The translations under genes and the position numbers were made by a program. A stretch of DNA of 64,000 nt from NCBI GenBank assembly GCA_002869695.1, contig PKUD01000090.1, positions 1 through 64,000 of the forward strand. The letters are read 5' to 3'. Below are positions 62,034 to 64,000 of the stretch, in pieces (the stretch's first letter is position 1; each line of letters starts with the position of its first letter). The DNA is from Desulfuromonas sp. (GTDB lineage: Bacteria > Desulfobacterota > Desulfuromonadia > Desulfuromonadales > Geopsychrobacteraceae). The notes under the pieces were generated by a model, which was not told the DNA's origin, did no database searches, and was given only the letters and a program-made list of their open reading frames with translations.

Positions 62034-62432
62034 CTAATTCTTAAGAAGACGTTCTTTGTCGAAGTTGAAATCTTCCCGCTTGAAATTCGCCAGTTCGTAG
62101 GCACCGGTCATCTCGATGGCCTCAACCGGGCAGGCTTCCACGCAGTAGCCGCAGAAGATACAGCGGAGCAGATCAATTTCGTAAACCTTCGGATATTTTT
62201 CGCCCTTTTCGTTTTCAGCCGATTCGACGGTGATACATTTCGCCGGACAGACTGTGGGGCAAAGATAACAGGCCACACACTTCTCACGGTGCTGATCCGG
62301 AACCAGCCGGTGCAGACCACGGAACCGCGGTGACATTTCGAGCTTCTGCTTGGGATAATCAACAGTTGTCCTGTTCCCCGGAAGCAGGTGCTTCAGCGTT
62401 ATACTCAAGCCTTTGGCAAATTCTTTAAACAT
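62034..62432 (-). CDS. nuoI: NADH-quinone oxidoreductase subunit I
   Basis: 132 residues with two [4Fe-4S] ferredoxin motifs, CVACYLCPTVCPAKC and CIFCGYCVEACPVEA. These give clusters N6a and N6b, which hand electrons toward N2 near the quinone site. It is somewhat shorter than E. coli NuoI (180), as in many deltaproteobacterial complexes. The N-terminus (MFKEFAKGLSITLKHL) provides membrane contact. Confidence 0.95.
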   Translation of the reverse strand: MFKEFAKGLSITLKHLLPGNRTTVDYPKQKLEMSPRFRGLHRLVPDQHREKCVACYLCPTVCPAKCITVESAENEKGEKYPKVYEIDLLRCIFCGYCVEACPVEAIEMTGAYELANFKREDFNFDKERLLKN

Positions 62433-62456
62433 AACTATCCTCTACGCAACTTTGGC

Positions 62457-63512
62457 TTACTGCCAGAGAAGAACCATGAATCCGGTGAGCACAATGTTGG
62501 CCAACGACAGGGGCAACAGCACTTTCCAACCGATGAACATCAGCTGGTCATAACGAACCCGGGGGAAGGTTGCCCGGATCCAGATGAAGAAGAACATGAA
62601 CGCGAAGACCTTCAGCAGGAAGTTGACCGGACCCCAGAAGATACCGCTCCAGCCGCCGAGGAACAGAGTCGTGGCGATCGCTGAAACAGTGATCATGTTG
62701 GCATACTCGGCCATGAAGAACAGCGCGTACTTCATCGAGGAGTATTCGGTACAGAAACCGGAGACCAACTCGGTTTCAGCTTCCGGAAGGTCGAACGGAG
62801 TCCGGTTGATCTCGGCCATCGATCCGACGACGAACAGGGCGAAAGCCAGCGGCTGGGAAAAGATGTACCAGTTGGGGATAAAGCTGAGAGCTTCGATTCC
62901 CCACAGTGGCTCCATCTGAGCCGCGACGATGCCACGCATGCTGAGAGTTTCAGAGAGCATGAACACGGCGATGATCGACAAGCCTGCCGCCAGCTCGTAT
63001 GAAACCATCTGCGCCGTAGACCGAATCCCGCCCAGCAGAGAATACTTGCTGTTGGACGCGACACCGGCCAGAACGATACCGTAGACACCCAGTCCGGCCA
63101 TCGCCAGGATGTAAAGAACACCGATGTTAAGATCGGTAATCTGCAAGGGTACGATGTAGTCACCAATGACCAGGTCACCGCCGAAGGGGATGACCGCCAC
63201 TGCAATCAGGGAAGGTCCAAGCAGCATCATCGGTGCCAGGATGAAAGCAAACTTACTCGCTTCAGCAGGGATGATGTCTTCCTTGAAGAACAGCTTCAGA
63301 CCATCTGCGATAGGCTGCAGAAGTCCCTTCGGGCCCGTCATGGTGGGACCCATGCGGGTCTGCATACGGCCGATAACCTTGCGCTCAACCCAGGTCGCGT
63401 AAGCAACGATCAGCATTGTGACCGTAAAAGCCACCAGTATCTTCGCCAACATGGCGACGGAGTACAGAATTGGGTTGTTTGAGAGTGTCACTACCTCTGG
63501 CGTCATGACCAT
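62457..63512 (-). CDS. nuoH: NADH-quinone oxidoreductase subunit H
   Basis: 351 residues, eight helices. Quinone-chamber signature: TWVERKVIGRMQTRMGPTMTGPKGLLQPIADGLKLFFKEDIIP, and EINRTPFDLPEAETELVSGFCTEYSSMKYALFFMAEY. Two possible starts are two codons apart (ATG GTC ATG) behind AAGGAAGAGG. It forms the quinone-binding interface with NuoB/D. Next to nuoG, the order usual for the complex. Confidence 0.95.
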   Translation of the reverse strand: MVMTPEVVTLSNNPILYSVAMLAKILVAFTVTMLIVAYATWVERKVIGRMQTRMGPTMTGPKGLLQPIADGLKLFFKEDIIPAEASKFAFILAPMMLLGPSLIAVAVIPFGGDLVIGDYIVPLQITDLNIGVLYILAMAGLGVYGIVLAGVASNSKYSLLGGIRSTAQMVSYELAAGLSIIAVFMLSETLSMRGIVAAQMEPLWGIEALSFIPNWYIFSQPLAFALFVVGSMAEINRTPFDLPEAETELVSGFCTEYSSMKYALFFMAEYANMITVSAIATTLFLGGWSGIFWGPVNFLLKVFAFMFFFIWIRATFPRVRYDQLMFIGWKVLLPLSLANIVLTGFMVLLWQ

Positions 63513-63600
63513 CCTCTTCCTTGATGTCTATGGCATTGCTGCCGATTTCAGCCGGGATGATGATCCGCATCCCTGCATTTCAGAATAAACCGTTAACTGC

Positions 63601-64000
63601 TTAACCGACCTGGACAGGGATTGCAGCCTGTCCACGGTAAAGTTTATTAAGCTTGAGCGCTCCAAAGTGATAGGGAGCGAACAGAACACCTTGCGGCAGG
63701 CGACGGTCAACCTTGGCTTTGGCCTGAATTTCCCCAGCATCAGTCCGCAACTTAACCAGGTCCCCTTCCTGAATATTGAGCGCCTTGGCGTCCTCGCGGC
63801 CAAACTCGATATAGGCTTCGGCGACGACGGCCTGCGGTCCCTTGGCATGGGTAGAAACGGTGCCGCTGTGGTAAAGAGAACTGCCGACCAGCAGTTGATA
63901 CTCGGCATCAACCGGCTGGGTACCAGCCACCGGAACCAGGTTGCGGGTAATCGGTGTCAGGATGTCGCCGCCCCAGACGTAACCCTGCGGGCCGATCATC
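63601..64000 (-). CDS. nuoG: NADH-quinone oxidoreductase subunit G, C-terminal part
   Basis: The last roughly 133 codons of a longer gene that runs off the window end; no start is visible, and the ATG at 63999 is internal. The protein part contains the molybdopterin-oxidoreductase type C-terminal domain: LLVGSSLYHSGTVSTHAKGPQAVVAEAYIEFG, NIQEGDLVKLRTDAGEI, and RRLPQGVLFAPYHFGALKLNKL. That matches the C-terminal domain of NuoG, supported by its position 88 bases upstream of nuoH. Other molybdopterin-family subunits are less likely in this context. Confidence 0.85.
   Translation of the reverse strand, partial: MIGPQGYVWGGDILTPITRNLVPVAGTQPVDAEYQLLVGSSLYHSGTVSTHAKGPQAVVAEAYIEFGREDAKALNIQEGDLVKLRTDAGEIQAKAKVDRRLPQGVLFAPYHFGALKLNKLYRGQAAIPVQVG

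Overview
The window reads as a chromosome segment from an anaerobic, metal- or sulfur-respiring bacterium of the Desulfuromonadales/Geobacterales type. This is inference from gene content: several multiheme c-type cytochromes, a Rieske/cytochrome b quinol-oxidising complex tied to them, a porin-cytochrome-rhodanese cluster resembling the ext clusters of Geobacter, futalosine-pathway menaquinone genes, a complete nuoG-N run and selenoprotein genes. No 16S gene is present, so the genus is open.

Layout. 1-4.5 kb: an incomplete secreted repeat protein, a two-gene YeeE/YedE transporter whose first gene reads through an in-frame UGA (selenocysteine), a MipA-like outer membrane protein and a Sel1-repeat protein. 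4.6-6 kb: a UbiD-family decarboxylase. 6-11.7 kb (minus strand): a Cbc5-like electron-transfer operon with two small proteins, a 12-heme lipoprotein, a 9-heme cytochrome, a Rieske protein, split cytochrome b and a 4-heme cytochrome. 11.8-17.2 kb (minus): a four-domain rhodanese lipoprotein, a beta-barrel, a small secreted protein ending in Cys, and a pentaheme cytochrome with an in-frame UGA followed 38 codons later by an in-frame UAG. 17.4-19.6 kb: two paralogous TetR regulators and a periplasmic DsrE-like protein, with a shared palindromic operator. This 6-19.6 kb block is the most distinctive part: quinol oxidation, multiheme wiring, an outer-membrane pore, sulfur-transfer proteins and selenocysteine appear side by side. 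Selenium/sulfur oxyanion or extracellular acceptor reduction is a reasonable but unproven role.

19.7-37 kb is mostly housekeeping: xthA, recQ, an MFS and a YqaA/DedA-like protein, mqnP-ubiX-mqnE-mqnC (menaquinone), hisC, mutY, rnd, fumC, an EamA exporter, an HD hydrolase and serS. Two roughly 524 bp MITE-like elements in opposite orientation flank the transporter/menaquinone segment. 37-40 kb holds three tRNA genes, a DUF2155 protein and a gene-poor, AT-rich accessory stretch with small ORFs. 40-43.8 kb is an FbpABC ferric iron importer behind a Fur-like box. 43.9-47.8 kb is an operon of a DUF6502 protein and two DUF5666 lipoproteins. 48.5-56 kb has a large SGNH/TPR protein, a Rap1a-like protein, tadA, a tRNA-Ser, pcnB, miaA and a glycosyltransferase. 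56-64 kb is the respiratory complex I operon nuoGHIJKLMN on the minus strand, with nuoG cut by the window end.

Coordinates of CDS starts were adjusted to the ATG/GTG with the best Shine-Dalgarno sequence. Gene identities come from motif and family recognition by eye; no database search was run.
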